From Acidobacteriota bacterium (GTDB lineage Bacteria > Acidobacteriota > Terriglobia > Terriglobales > Acidobacteriaceae): 43,092 nucleotides of DNA. Position 1 is the stretch's first letter, and every line of letters begins with the position of its first letter. Location of the stretch: positions 1 to 43,092 of the forward strand of contig JABDHA010000028.1 in assembly GCA_013285705.1 (NCBI GenBank). Direction: 5' to 3'. Shown here piece by piece: positions 32,601 through 41,127 of this stretch. The notes below the pieces were generated by a model that worked only from the letters and a program-made list of their open reading frames with translations, was not told the origin of the DNA and did not search any database. Both the position numbers and the translations under genes were made by a program.

Positions 32601-34182
32601 GGTTTCCTGCCTTTACTGGAAACGCATCGAAGGCGCCGACCAGCAACTTGTTGAGATCGAGCAGCTTTCCACGCTTACGTTCCCACCCCATCCATACGCC
32701 CTGACGTGCATTGAAGATGCGAAGGCGGTGCAATAAAAGAAATGTGCCATTCTTCGGCGAAGCATAGCGCGCATTGAGGTTATTGATCAGCTGAATGGCC
32801 AGATCGACGAGCGGATCGGTATCTTTCTCACGCGGACGCGTGATGGAATCAGGCAGATCGGTGAGCAGAGCAAAGTGCAGATTTGGATCTGGATTCGCAA
32901 GGAGGCGTACCTCCAGTTCTTCCACCAGCTCACGGGTCTGCTTTTCATTGATCAACAATGTAGGGACAACGACCAGTGTTGTGTGCTCCGGAGGAATGCC
33001 CTCGCTGAAATCAAGTTTCGGCAAAGCCCGTGCTTTGAAGACCGAAGTCACCGTGTTGTTCACCAGGTCCACAGCGCCTTGTGTCACAGGTAGGAGCATC
33101 AGGAGAAACGCAACAGACAGGCCGCCAAAAATTGCATAGTTTGGGATCAGCGGCAGGAGAATGACCGCGATCAGCAGAACGGTTAGAACTTCAATCGAGC
33201 CAATATAGAAATCATCTGCGTTGCGTTGAAGACCGATGCGCACACGATCGATCAACCGTGGCCGGTAGCCGACTCGACGTGTCAAATCGGCAAAACCCTT
33301 ATCGATCAGGTAATAACCTATGTGCATGCGGCGCAGATGAAGCCGCTCGTCGGTAGATGGTTGTTCTTCGGCATCTCGCGCCATGGCAAGAGCGACTGTC
33401 GCGACCTGTGATTCTGTGCCTTCGGCGTAGCGGGCGATTTCCGAAACACGCTTCCGGTATTGTTCGCGGCTATCGAAATCCATCCGCGAATAAGCCTCTG
33501 CGGGATCCTGCTGCAAGATTGTTTCGAAGACAACGAGCTTCTCGATCAGCGAATTCCAGTCTGCATAGGAGGAATCGCGCATGCTCTTGATGCGGAGTCG
33601 CAGTCCTTCGGCGGAGCCGGCTGCGGTGGAGTCCGGAGAATGCAGGCGTGCGCTTGCCTGGGTAAGAGTCCACTCGAGCAGCAGAAACTTGAGCATCGTT
33701 GGCAGCGCCCACAATTCCTGCAGTTCCAGAGGGTCGCTCTTCTGCGCTTCGTCCAGAAATGTGCGGAAGGCATCGATCGACCAGATCGAGTTGGCTGCAT
33801 CCAGATAGGCCGAGGCCAGAGCGGACGCGCGCGGCTCTTCTTCGCCATTCGCGAGGACAATGCGTGGCAAGCGCTGTACCTTGCGGCGTATGGAAGACGC
33901 TTCGAGCACGACTCCACGCAGCAGCCGCGGATTTTCACGCATTTCCAGCAGCGGATCGGGTCCGGCAGCTGGATTGACAGGCAGATCTTCCAACTCTGTA
34001 TAGAGAATGTCGAGCGCATCACGCGCGGCTTGCACACGCCGCGCAAAGCCGCCTTTACCCTGCGGTTGATAGGTAATGTGCCAGCCGGAAACCGCTGTTT
34101 GCGCCGCGGCGCGCAGTGGTCCTTCAGGAATATGTTGTTCTTCGTCTGTCACTTGAACATCCGTGGGTACTTGATCTGTCAT
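29677..34182 (-). CDS. NdvB-like glycosyltransferase/glycoamylase (cyclic-glucan-synthase relative) lacking the GH94 region
   Basis: A 1501-residue membrane protein. ATG 34182 follows AGGAG. Order: a cytosolic N-terminal helical region (1-320), two transmembrane helices (~345-395), a GT84-like glycosyltransferase with TLDSDTQLPRGTA (near 537) and HRWVRGDWQ (near 690), more membrane helices (~740-900), a helical linker, and a C-terminal glycoamylase-like domain with FPWGISESGY and HHQGMSLLAILNLL (~1290-1480). In classical NdvB (about 2800 residues) a GH94 domain follows, and controls chain length; here the protein stops right after the glycoamylase. The ABC exporter gene upstream is 15 bases away on the same strand, like an ndvA/ndvB pair. 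It probably makes a beta-glucan whose linkage and ring closure are unknown. Confidence 0.85.
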   Translation of the reverse strand: MTDQVPTDVQVTDEEQHIPEGPLRAAAQTAVSGWHITYQPQGKGGFARRVQAARDALDILYTELEDLPVNPAAGPDPLLEMRENPRLLRGVVLEASSIRRKVQRLPRIVLANGEEEPRASALASAYLDAANSIWSIDAFRTFLDEAQKSDPLELQELWALPTMLKFLLLEWTLTQASARLHSPDSTAAGSAEGLRLRIKSMRDSSYADWNSLIEKLVVFETILQQDPAEAYSRMDFDSREQYRKRVSEIARYAEGTESQVATVALAMARDAEEQPSTDERLHLRRMHIGYYLIDKGFADLTRRVGYRPRLIDRVRIGLQRNADDFYIGSIEVLTVLLIAVILLPLIPNYAIFGGLSVAFLLMLLPVTQGAVDLVNNTVTSVFKARALPKLDFSEGIPPEHTTLVVVPTLLINEKQTRELVEELEVRLLANPDPNLHFALLTDLPDSITRPREKDTDPLVDLAIQLINNLNARYASPKNGTFLLLHRLRIFNARQGVWMGWERKRGKLLDLNKLLVGAFDAFPVKAGNLDVLKCVQYIITLDSDTQLPRGTANAMIGTMAHPLNRAIIDPARRIVTEGYGILQPRVGVSVHSASQSRLASIYSGQTGFDIYTRAISDTYQDLYSEGIFTGKGIYEVAALYSVLDRRFPRNSLLSHDLIEGAYARAGLATDIEVIDDYPSHYSAYTRRKHRWVRGDWQVIQWLFSRVPDESGHYVRNPISTISRWKIFDNLRRSLVEPLTMILLVAGWLGLPGGPLYWTMTTLLLMFLPTFVQLIFSTGRAFASEHQGAVREAFVGFLQSSFITLLNLIFLPHQTMLALDAIIRSLVRRFITGQRLLEWETAAEAESSSQKTTPVDRYLAITPIFAIILAVIILAISPKALLVATPVLLLWGFSGGITLWLNHAPREQRRQLSSDEDTFLRQHALRIWRYFYQFGGKSHNYLIPDNVEEEGLFEAARVSPTNLGLLLNARQAACEFGFLTVPEFSELTHASFATMDRLEKSHGHLYNWYNTRTLEPLTPITVSSVDSGNLAASLYTLRMGALFLLREPLISQRLLDGLHTCWQLLKLHIPELGKKGAAAPPDKHAGFDTWTAWLLNDESTAWADADIHEGEPAWWAAEVKQRITALRTLFLDYMPWLLPEFEPLRAIAQLGLREETMFPPLETAADFADQLASRLSRAWATGEDEAKVFLGEKLRSLLPTAKEQLKQLSLSLHAISDEAYRLAEEMDFVFLLQKGRMLLSIGYELATKKVHPACYDLLASEARIATFVAIAKGDIPQQVWFKLGRTHTMAFGRYLLISWTGTMFEYLMPSLWMQSYPDTLVSRTLSASVYIQRAFSRGHRFPWGISESGYAEKTEDGHYHYQAFGIPQVALKWDATAGPVISPYSTFLALGVDSREALRNLRRMAGNGWIGAYGFYEAIDYSQSTREPQLVREWMAHHQGMSLLAILNLLDEDKAKQWFHANPQLRATELLLHEKPMSEAALKAEYKQYAPRRVKASGLKKAS

Positions 34183-34197
34183 GAACTCCTGCAATCC

Positions 34198-36021
34198 TTA
34201 GCGATAGCTGGCAGCCTGCATCTCGAACATCGCCGCGTAACGGCCGCCGAGCGCCATAAGTTGTGCATGGTTGCCTTCTTCAACGAGCCTTCCGCCCTCG
34301 AGCACTACGATGCGGTCTGCCATGCGGACGGTGGAGAAACGGTGCGAGATGAGCAGCGCCATTTTACCTTCCGTGAGTTCCGCAAAACGTTCAAAAACTT
34401 CGAGCTCGCTCTTTGCGTCGAGCGCAGCCGTTGGCTCGTCCAGAATCAGCAGCTGTGCATCGCGCAGATAAGCGCGCGCCAAGGCGATCTTCTGCCATTC
34501 GCCGCCAGAGAGATCAACGCCGCCCTCAAAACGGCGTCCTAGAACCTGATCGTATCCATGCGCCAGCTTGGCGACGACTCCCGCAGCGAGGCTCTTCTCG
34601 GCAGCGTTCTCAATTTCTGCTTCCGTGTGCGGAAGCTCAACGCGGCCAATCGCAATATTCTCGCGGGCCGTCATTTCGTAGCGCATGAAGTCCTGGAAGA
34701 TGACGCCAATCTCTTTGTGCAGGTCCTCCAGCGAATACTCGCGCAGGTCTACCCCGTCGAGAAGAATCTGTCCTTCCGTCGGATCGTAAAGTCGGGTAAT
34801 GAGCTTGACCACGGTGGTTTTGCCCTGCCCGTTTTCTCCAATGAGAGCAATACGCTCGCCCGGACTCAGCGTGAAATTGAAATCTCTCAGTACTTTTCGC
34901 TCTGTCCCCGGGTAAGCGAACGACACATTGCGGAACTCGAATCCTTTTCGTATGGGACGAGGCGATGGAAGAGCATTCGGTTTCGATTGCACCATCGGCT
35001 TCATGTCGAAGAATGCAATCAAGTCCGTCAGGAAAAGTGCCTGATCGGCGATGCCGGACGCAGTCGAGAAGACCTGCTGCAGGTTGGAACTCGCCTGCAC
35101 AATCGCGTTGGTGATGAAATAGAACGTCCCGATGTTGTAGTAGCCGTGCACTGCCCGCCAGATCACGTAGGCGTAGGAGCCATAGTAGCCAAGCGTACTC
35201 AGGATTCCAAGTAATCCGCCGCCGAACAGCTTTTTGCGCGACAGGGCAATGTTTTCTTTGTAGATCTGTTCGGAGAGCGCTGCAAAGCGATTGGTCAGAT
35301 ATTCGTTCAGGTTGAATAGCTTGAGTTCTTTGGCTGCTTCCTTGCTGCCGCCTACCTGGCGCAGGTAATCCATCTGGCGCTTGGCAGGTGTTTGCCGGAA
35401 GTTCTTGGCATATCCAAGAAAGGCAAAATGCGTTTCCCCCAGAAACGACGGGATCACGCCCAGAGCCAACAACACCATCAGCCACGGCGAGTAATAGAGC
35501 AGCGTGCCTGTGAATACTAAAGTCGTGATGATTTGTTGAAAGAGCCGGCCCATCTGCTGGATCAGCACCAGCCGGTCGGTGGCCTGCACACGGGCTCGTT
35601 CCAGGCGGTCGTAGTAGACGGGGTCTTCGTACGTAGTCAGGTCGAGCTGCGCGGCCTGACGCATCACCTGAATGCTCACATGATGCGTATAACGGTCCGC
35701 CAGCAGGGAATCAAAATAGTCGATCGTCCGGGTAAGGAGTCCGGCTAGAACAGCAAGACCAACCTCAAGGCCGACAATCCACCAGAAATGTGGCGGCAAA
35801 CTCTGGTGTTGCAGCACGCGATTCACGCCATTGATGATCCAGGCGGCTACTTTGGCGATGGCCCATGGCGTGAGCGCAACGAGGACACGCAGAATCAATC
35901 CCCACGCCACGACTTGCGGCCCCGATTCCCAAAGGATCTTCAGGACGGGGGGGACGTTTTTCAGCGCACGAATACGGTCAGCCCACGCATTTTGGGTGCT
36001 TTGATTCTGATTTTTGCTCAT
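34198..36021 (-). CDS. ABC exporter, permease fused to ATPase (NdvA/MsbA-like type)
   Basis: A 607-residue half-transporter. Five to six transmembrane segments occupy about residues 40-320, followed by one nucleotide-binding domain: Walker A GENGQGKTT (~392), Q-loop QDFMRYE, signature VDLSGGEWQKIALARA (~500), Walker B LLILDEPTAALD (~525) and the H-loop SHRFSTV. It should function as a homodimer exporting a substrate from the cytoplasm. Located 15 bases upstream of the NdvB-like gene in the same direction, it is a good candidate for exporting that glucan. ATG 36021 is chosen because the homologous sequence begins there; an in-frame ATG at 36054 adds eleven residues and neither has a convincing Shine-Dalgarno. 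Confidence 0.88.
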   Translation of the reverse strand: MSKNQNQSTQNAWADRIRALKNVPPVLKILWESGPQVVAWGLILRVLVALTPWAIAKVAAWIINGVNRVLQHQSLPPHFWWIVGLEVGLAVLAGLLTRTIDYFDSLLADRYTHHVSIQVMRQAAQLDLTTYEDPVYYDRLERARVQATDRLVLIQQMGRLFQQIITTLVFTGTLLYYSPWLMVLLALGVIPSFLGETHFAFLGYAKNFRQTPAKRQMDYLRQVGGSKEAAKELKLFNLNEYLTNRFAALSEQIYKENIALSRKKLFGGGLLGILSTLGYYGSYAYVIWRAVHGYYNIGTFYFITNAIVQASSNLQQVFSTASGIADQALFLTDLIAFFDMKPMVQSKPNALPSPRPIRKGFEFRNVSFAYPGTERKVLRDFNFTLSPGERIALIGENGQGKTTVVKLITRLYDPTEGQILLDGVDLREYSLEDLHKEIGVIFQDFMRYEMTARENIAIGRVELPHTEAEIENAAEKSLAAGVVAKLAHGYDQVLGRRFEGGVDLSGGEWQKIALARAYLRDAQLLILDEPTAALDAKSELEVFERFAELTEGKMALLISHRFSTVRMADRIVVLEGGRLVEEGNHAQLMALGGRYAAMFEMQAASYR

Positions 36022-36054
36022 GAGTAAGGCACTTGCCTCATCCGCATCCGGCAT

Positions 36055-36374
36055 CCGAAAGTATGCCCAATATTCTGGGTTTAAGGCTAACTATGGGATG
36101 CAAACCCCTATGCGAGTGTTGTTTAGATCAAAATTCCTATCAATGACTTTTCTACAGGTCGAATGAATTCTCCCCCGGCTTTTTGGCTGGCTATTCATGG
36201 GAAATTCGCCTGATTTTAACAGAGGCTTGGGAAGCTAGAGCTGGATCAAGCACGCCTCCGCTGTCGAATATCCGCAGTTCTTCGTTCGGGAGATAGGAGA
36301 TACGTGTGCTTGTAGATCCTCAATAAGTGGTTGTACCTGGAACCGAAACAGTCGTTGCAAAAAAGAGAGGCCAA
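36055..36374. other. Divergent intergenic region between ABC exporter and porin
   Basis: About 320 bases without a convincing gene. The stretch near 36190-36374 holds the leader of the porin gene. A -10-like CATACT lies on the minus strand about five bases before the upstream ATG of the ABC gene, which would be consistent with a leaderless start there. No tRNA, riboswitch or repeat is recognised. Confidence 0.4.
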
Positions 36375-38231
36375 ATGAAAACGAATTTGAAAGCGCTGGC
36401 GAGTCTTGTGCTGGCATCAGCAATTTTTGCTGGGCATGCGCAAACCGCCACCACCAGCAAGGCGCATCGGGCGAAGAAGACTGTGCCCGCCAAGCCGTCG
36501 GTGGAGTCGCAGATTGAATCACTTCGCGAGGAAATGAATTCCCAGATTCAGTCGTTAAAGCAACAGCTTTCCGACCGCGATACCCAATTGCAGCAAGCCC
36601 AGCAGGCGGCGGCACAGGCACAGGCTTCTGCCGCTCAGGCACAGCAAGCAGCCCAGGCGCAGCAAGCCGCTGTGGCGGATAACACCCAGGCGGTTACCTC
36701 GCTGCAAGGCTCGGTCGCAGACCTCAAGACCAATACCCAGTCGATTGTGACCACGGTTCAGGATCAGCAGGCACAGGTAAAGAAGCAGATCGAATCTCCT
36801 GACGCCCTTCACTTCAAGGGCATCACACTCTCGCCGACTGGAAGCTTCATTGAAGCCGCGACTGTCTATCACAATCGCGCGCTGGCCGCCGACATCAATA
36901 CACCATTCAGCTCAATCCCGTATGCGGGCGCGAACAATGCCAACATCAGCGACTTCTACGGCTCCGGCCGCCAGTCGCGCGCGGCGTTGCTGGCCGAGGG
37001 CAAGCTGTCTGACTGGACCCTGCGCGGGTACTACGAAGCTGACTGGCTCGGCACCGGCGTGACCTCGAACGACAACGAGAGCAACAGCTACGTCCTGCGT
37101 CAGCGCCAGCTCTGGGCGCAAGCCGAGTCGACGAACGGCTTCATCTTCACGGCCGGTCAGCAGTGGTCTCTGGCAACCCAGACCCGTCAGGGTATTATCA
37201 ACCGAACCGAGCTCCTCCCACAGACCATCGACGCAGCATATAACGTCGGCTTCGTATGGGAACGTCAGTACGGCGCGCGCGTTGTGAAGAGTTTCATGAA
37301 CAAACAGCTCTGGGCTGGGTTCTCGGTCGAAAACCCACAGACCACCGCCCCAAGCTGCGCGGCTACCGGGACAACAAACTCCGGCACAGCGCTTGCCTGC
37401 CCGACGAACTACCTCCTCGGATCCACCGGCGCCAACGGTGGTCTCTACAACGGTGCAGGTCAGCCCGGCGCAACTTCCTCGTCTCCGGTTACGACCTATG
37501 CCTATAACCTCGCTCCCGACCTGATCGCCAAGGTCGTGTACGAGAAGCCGGGCTTCGGACACTATGAGGTCTTTGGCATCGCCCGCTTCTTCCACGGTCG
37601 CGTCTACCCGAATACCACCTCCACAACAGTTCCGACCGGAACAGGTGCATTCAATGACGCAACGGTAGGCGGCGGCATCGGCGGCAGCTTCTACGTGCCG
37701 GCCACCAAGTACTTCGATGTCGGCCTCAGCGGACTGTGGGGCGATGGCACAAACCGCTACGGTGCAACCCAGTTGCCTGACGCGACCATCCGTCCGAGTG
37801 GCCAGCTGGCCCTGCTGCATGGCTACTCCGTTCTTGGCACGGCAGTCTTCCACGCCTCACCCCGCCTGGACGTTTACTTCAACGGCGGTACCGACGGTGC
37901 CTTTCGCGACTACTTTGCCACCCAGAATGGCGTGATTGGCTACGGACTGTACGGCACCAACGACAAGGGTTGCGGCATCGAGCTGGCGCCGGGTACCGCT
38001 CCGGCGGCTGGTTTTCAGCCAACGGCTCCAGCCAACTGCGGCAGCCCGACAAAGGACCTTCAGGAGTACACCCTGGGCTACTGGTATGACTTCTACCGTG
38101 GACCGAAGGGTCGCTTCCGTCAGGGTATCCAGTACAGCTACATTGGGCGCTATGGCTGGTCCGGCTCAGGTGGCACTCCGAAGGGCAACGAGAACGAGCT
38201 TTACACCTCCTTCCGTTATTACCTGCCGTAG
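36375..38231 (+). CDS. Outer-membrane porin-like protein with N-terminal coiled coil
   Basis: A 618-residue protein; ATG 36375 with GAGAGG upstream and a signal peptide (LKALASLVLASAIFAGHAQ). Residues ~40-145 form a long Gln/Ala-rich coiled coil (QIESLREEMNSQIQSLKQQL, AQQAAQAQQAAVADN). From ~150 to the end the sequence alternates aromatic and polar residues as in outer-membrane barrels (KLSDWTLRGYYEADWLG, LRQRQLWAQAE, GFIFTAGQQWSLA), finishing ENELYTSFRYYLP. Such N-terminal coiled coils are known from DcaP-type and Omp-alpha-like porins, where they trimerise or contact peptidoglycan. The substrate is unknown. The gene is monocistronic and closed by a strong terminator at 38253-38284, and its base composition and codon choice suggest high expression. 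Confidence 0.85.
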   Translation: MKTNLKALASLVLASAIFAGHAQTATTSKAHRAKKTVPAKPSVESQIESLREEMNSQIQSLKQQLSDRDTQLQQAQQAAAQAQASAAQAQQAAQAQQAAVADNTQAVTSLQGSVADLKTNTQSIVTTVQDQQAQVKKQIESPDALHFKGITLSPTGSFIEAATVYHNRALAADINTPFSSIPYAGANNANISDFYGSGRQSRAALLAEGKLSDWTLRGYYEADWLGTGVTSNDNESNSYVLRQRQLWAQAESTNGFIFTAGQQWSLATQTRQGIINRTELLPQTIDAAYNVGFVWERQYGARVVKSFMNKQLWAGFSVENPQTTAPSCAATGTTNSGTALACPTNYLLGSTGANGGLYNGAGQPGATSSSPVTTYAYNLAPDLIAKVVYEKPGFGHYEVFGIARFFHGRVYPNTTSTTVPTGTGAFNDATVGGGIGGSFYVPATKYFDVGLSGLWGDGTNRYGATQLPDATIRPSGQLALLHGYSVLGTAVFHASPRLDVYFNGGTDGAFRDYFATQNGVIGYGLYGTNDKGCGIELAPGTAPAAGFQPTAPANCGSPTKDLQEYTLGYWYDFYRGPKGRFRQGIQYSYIGRYGWSGSGGTPKGNENELYTSFRYYLP

Positions 38232-38252
38232 TCGGCAGTTTTCAGTCTGAAT

Positions 38253-38284
38253 AAAAAGGGCATCCCGCAACGGATGCCCTTTTT
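38253..38284 (+). terminator. Strong intrinsic terminator after the porin gene
   Basis: AAAAAGGGCATCC (38253-38265) pairs with GGATGCCCTTTTT (38272-38284) around a 6-base loop, with further T residues after it. The A-rich left flank makes it potentially active in both directions. Confidence 0.85.
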
Positions 38285-38466
38285 GTTTTCTGCAAAAAAG
38301 AACGCCGCAGCGGGAGAGCCGCCACGGCGCCTTCAGCGAATGCAAATCATAACGCCGCTTCTTTAGCCTTGACCAGCTCACTTCAGGATTTGTGTTGAGC
38401 CGTAAAAAGAAATAGAAGGGGGCGAATTTTCAAGATCAACTTCTTGATCGATGATTTAATTGGCCC

Positions 38467-40191
38467 ATGCACGTTTCCGCCCGTCGAAATGTCCTCAGCG
38501 TTCTCCTTCTTTCATGCTGGCTTGTTAGTACAGGCTGCACCTCACAAACAGCGGCTCCGACGCAACAGCAAGGCAGTAGCCCGGTGCAGAGTAGCAACAT
38601 CGATCTGGCCGCTGTCTCATCACGTCTTCATGAGATCGCCGATAGCGGAAATCTCGCCGATCTGCATTGGCCCAATTTCACCGACTACCGCCTGCACTTC
38701 CAGCACATCTACGAGGCGTCGAACTTCGCTCCCGTCTGGCTCAGCAACGGCAAGCCCACGCCGCAGGCCCTTGGAGTGATTCAGGCGCTTGAGGCCAGCA
38801 AGCAGAAGGGCCTCAATCCGGACGATTACGACGCATCGCGTTGGCCGGATCGTCTCCATGGGCTCGATGGCTCTCCCACTCCGGACACCCTGGCACGCTT
38901 CGATGCGGCGCTCACCGTGGGGGCGATGCGATACATCTCCGACCTGCACATTGGCCGGGTGAATCCGAAGCACTTCAACTTCGGCATCGACATCGAGGCC
39001 AATAAATACGACCTGCCTCATTTTGTAACCAGCAAAGTCATCAACGCCGCCAACGTGCAGAGCGTTCTCGACGGCGTCGAGCCAACCTACAACGGCTACA
39101 AGGCGACCGAAACCATGCTGCAGCATTATCTGCAGCTTGCCGCACAGGGAGATGGGCCTCCGGTGCCGGATGTGACAAAGACAGTCGTTCCCGGCGACGC
39201 CTACCCGGGAATCCCGCAACTTACGCAGCGCCTGCGGCTCTTTGGCGACCTTCATGCCGACACCGTTGTCGATGCAAATGCGACAACCTACTCAGGTTCG
39301 CTTGTTGACGGAGTCAAGACCTTCCAGTCGCGTCACGGTCTAGCCGTGACCGGCAAGATCGACAAGGATACCGTCCGCCAGCTCAACACGCCACTCGCCA
39401 CCCGCGTCAGCCAGTTGCAGGATGCCCTCGAGCGCTGGCGCTGGCTGCCACCGCAGTTCCCGCAGCCGCCAGTCGTCGCCAATATTCCAGAATTTATCGT
39501 GCGCGCCTACGGCCCGAATCAAAAGGTCGAGTTCGCCTCTAACGTAGTTGTGGGCAAGGCGCTCCGCACCCAGACGCCAATCTTCGCCAAAGACATGCGC
39601 TACATCGTCTTTCGGCCCTATTGGAACGTCCCGACGGGAATTGTGCGCGGCGAAATTATTCCCGGCATCGTGCGTGACCGGAACTATATCAGCAAGAAGA
39701 ACTTTGAAGTGACGACCTTTGATGGAAAGGTCATCACCGACGGACCTGTCAGCGATGACGTTCTCGCGCAGCTGCGCGCTGGAAAATTAACTGTCCGGCA
39801 GAAGCCGGGGCCCACCAACTCACTCGGGCTGATCAAACTCATGTTCCCGAACGAGTACAACGTCTACCTGCACAGCACCCCGGCCCAGCAGCTCTTCTCG
39901 CAATCACGTCGCGACTTCAGCCATGGCTGCGTGCGTGTCGAGAAGCCGGCGGAACTGGCCGCCTATCTCCTGCGCAATCAGCCGCCGTGGACGCTTACAA
40001 AAGTGCAGGCAGCGATGCAGTCCGGCCCGGACAACCAGCAGGTGAACCTCACCACGCCGGTCCCGGTGTTGATTCTCTACGTGACAGCTGTTGTCGAAGA
40101 GGACGGCACGGTCCATTTCTTCGATGACATCTACGGCTACGACAAGACGCTCGAAGCGGTGCTGGCGAAAGGACAGCCGTATCCGGGCTAG
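38467..40191 (+). CDS. ycbB: L,D-transpeptidase, YcbB/LdtD type
   Basis: A 574-residue exported protein. An N-terminal signal with a possible lipobox (STGC, Cys24) suggests lipidation. It follows the LdtD layout: a scaffold region (~60-260; FAPVWLSNGKPTPQALGVIQ), a peptidoglycan-binding 1 domain (~265-310; QRLRLFGDL, SRHGLAVTGKIDKDTVRQLN), and the YkuD catalytic domain (~350-530) with SHGCVRVEKPAEL, the nucleophile Cys488. LdtD makes 3-3 crosslinks between peptidoglycan stems and resists most beta-lactams. It is convergent with the MepK-like gene at 40196, with only four bases between the two stop codons; in E. coli the corresponding ycbB and ycbK genes are neighbours. No clear Shine-Dalgarno precedes ATG 38467. 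Confidence 0.92.
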   Translation: MHVSARRNVLSVLLLSCWLVSTGCTSQTAAPTQQQGSSPVQSSNIDLAAVSSRLHEIADSGNLADLHWPNFTDYRLHFQHIYEASNFAPVWLSNGKPTPQALGVIQALEASKQKGLNPDDYDASRWPDRLHGLDGSPTPDTLARFDAALTVGAMRYISDLHIGRVNPKHFNFGIDIEANKYDLPHFVTSKVINAANVQSVLDGVEPTYNGYKATETMLQHYLQLAAQGDGPPVPDVTKTVVPGDAYPGIPQLTQRLRLFGDLHADTVVDANATTYSGSLVDGVKTFQSRHGLAVTGKIDKDTVRQLNTPLATRVSQLQDALERWRWLPPQFPQPPVVANIPEFIVRAYGPNQKVEFASNVVVGKALRTQTPIFAKDMRYIVFRPYWNVPTGIVRGEIIPGIVRDRNYISKKNFEVTTFDGKVITDGPVSDDVLAQLRAGKLTVRQKPGPTNSLGLIKLMFPNEYNVYLHSTPAQQLFSQSRRDFSHGCVRVEKPAELAAYLLRNQPPWTLTKVQAAMQSGPDNQQVNLTTPVPVLILYVTAVVEEDGTVHFFDDIYGYDKTLEAVLAKGQPYPG

Positions 40192-40195
40192 ATAT

Positions 40196-40744
40196 CTACC
40201 AGCGGCGGACGCGGCCTACGTCGACGTGGACAAAGTCTGAAGAAGCGTAGTAGCCCACTCCGCCGCGCTGCATGGCGAGCGCTGTGTCACGTACCTGAGC
40301 GGTGGGCACGCCCGGGATGCGGATGTCGATAGCCTTGGCTTCCATGTGCTGGCTGTGCTCGGCCACGCCATGTCCATGCTGGCGAAGCCAGTTGTTGCTC
40401 CACGGTGTGCGGTAGCCGCAGACGATATCGATTTCGCCGTTCGGGTGGCCGAGCTGCGCCATCAGGTCGTGGAGGAGATCGAATTCTTTTACGTCGTAAT
40501 CTTTTTCATCGCCTGTACGGTGATCGCGCAGGAAGCGGTCAAGCTCTGCAACCGCATTGGGCATGTAGTGGTCGCCAACACGGTAGACCACGTCGATGCG
40601 CTCGCCGGTATGCAGGTGATAGAGGCGAAGGCGGTACTGTTCCGGGTTGGTCGAGGTATCGCCACTGGCTGCCCGCAGGAACGAGGCTGCGAACAGGGTT
40701 AAGAGGGCTGCCAGTCCGAGATAGAAAGACTTCTTCAATTGCAT
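40196..40744 (-). CDS. ycbK: MepK-like (YcbK/DUF882) peptidoglycan endopeptidase
   Basis: A 182-residue exported protein with an N-terminal signal (FYLGLAALLTLFAASFLRA). The DUF882/M15-like catalytic features are clear: DIVCGYRTPWSNNWL (GYRTP), SQHMEAKAIDIRIPG (H...D pair) and FVHVDVGRVR (HVD), the latter two forming the zinc site. E. coli MepK cleaves 3-3 crosslinks made by L,D-transpeptidases. ATG 40744 is preferred over 40759 as GGGAA lies upstream. It is convergent with the YcbB-like gene, so maker and cutter of the same crosslink sit together. Confidence 0.92.
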   Translation of the reverse strand: MQLKKSFYLGLAALLTLFAASFLRAASGDTSTNPEQYRLRLYHLHTGERIDVVYRVGDHYMPNAVAELDRFLRDHRTGDEKDYDVKEFDLLHDLMAQLGHPNGEIDIVCGYRTPWSNNWLRQHGHGVAEHSQHMEAKAIDIRIPGVPTAQVRDTALAMQRGGVGYYASSDFVHVDVGRVRRW

Positions 40745-41127
40745 GACGCGAATTCCCAATCTTCAAATGCGAAACAGCAATCCTCATTATAAATTCGTGA
40801 ATCGGCATGCCAGCGCTAGATCGGTTCGCTACGACGGAATTATTACCGAATTGGGAACGGCTGTTGACCCGCCTGCTGGCCCCTCCCCGGGGGCTGTTTT
40901 CCGGATACTCTTCATTCTTAATGACTTGCGTGATTTAAAGAGAGTAAATTCGCTGGAATCAATCACTTACGGGCAAGACCGTGCATCTCCGCAGCCGAAA
41001 AAAACTACCTATATTCATTATAGCTAGTCTGTGAGGAAAACATGCCAGACTATGCCTGGCAATAACGCCAATGTAGTCAATGGTTTATCTGGTTTTCGGT
41101 GCGTAAGGGGGCTTGACAGGCTCCGGG
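40745..41127. other. Intergenic region with small hairpins, no gene recognised
   Basis: An open frame of 94 codons on the plus strand (40743-41027) overlaps the MepK-like start and lacks a Shine-Dalgarno and recognisable features, so I do not call it. TGCCAG (41043-41048) and CTGGCA (41056-41061) form a 6-bp hairpin with a 7-base loop. GCCCC-TCCCC-GGGGGC is near 40880-40895. Neither is a clear terminator. Confidence 0.5.

Noticed and set aside
31747-32736. 329-codon plus-strand frame opposite the glycosyltransferase
   Set aside because: It lies wholly antisense to the conserved glycosyltransferase core and lacks family features.
33460-34542. 360-codon plus-strand open frame across the NdvB-like and ABC genes
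   Set aside because: It is the reverse of two genes with unmistakable motifs and crosses their junction; its translation has no recognisable fold.
36912-37853. 313-codon minus-strand open frame inside the porin gene
   Set aside because: A shadow of a high-GC coding frame; the plus-strand porin has signal peptide, coiled coil, barrel strands and terminator.
38430-38449. Inverted repeat TCAAGA-N6-TCTTGA before the ycbB-like gene
   Set aside because: Short, AT-rich and without a neighbouring regulator; too likely by chance to call an operator.
40743-41027. 94-codon plus-strand open frame next to the MepK-like gene
   Set aside because: It overlaps the MepK-like start region, has no Shine-Dalgarno, no domain-like pattern and an irregular composition.
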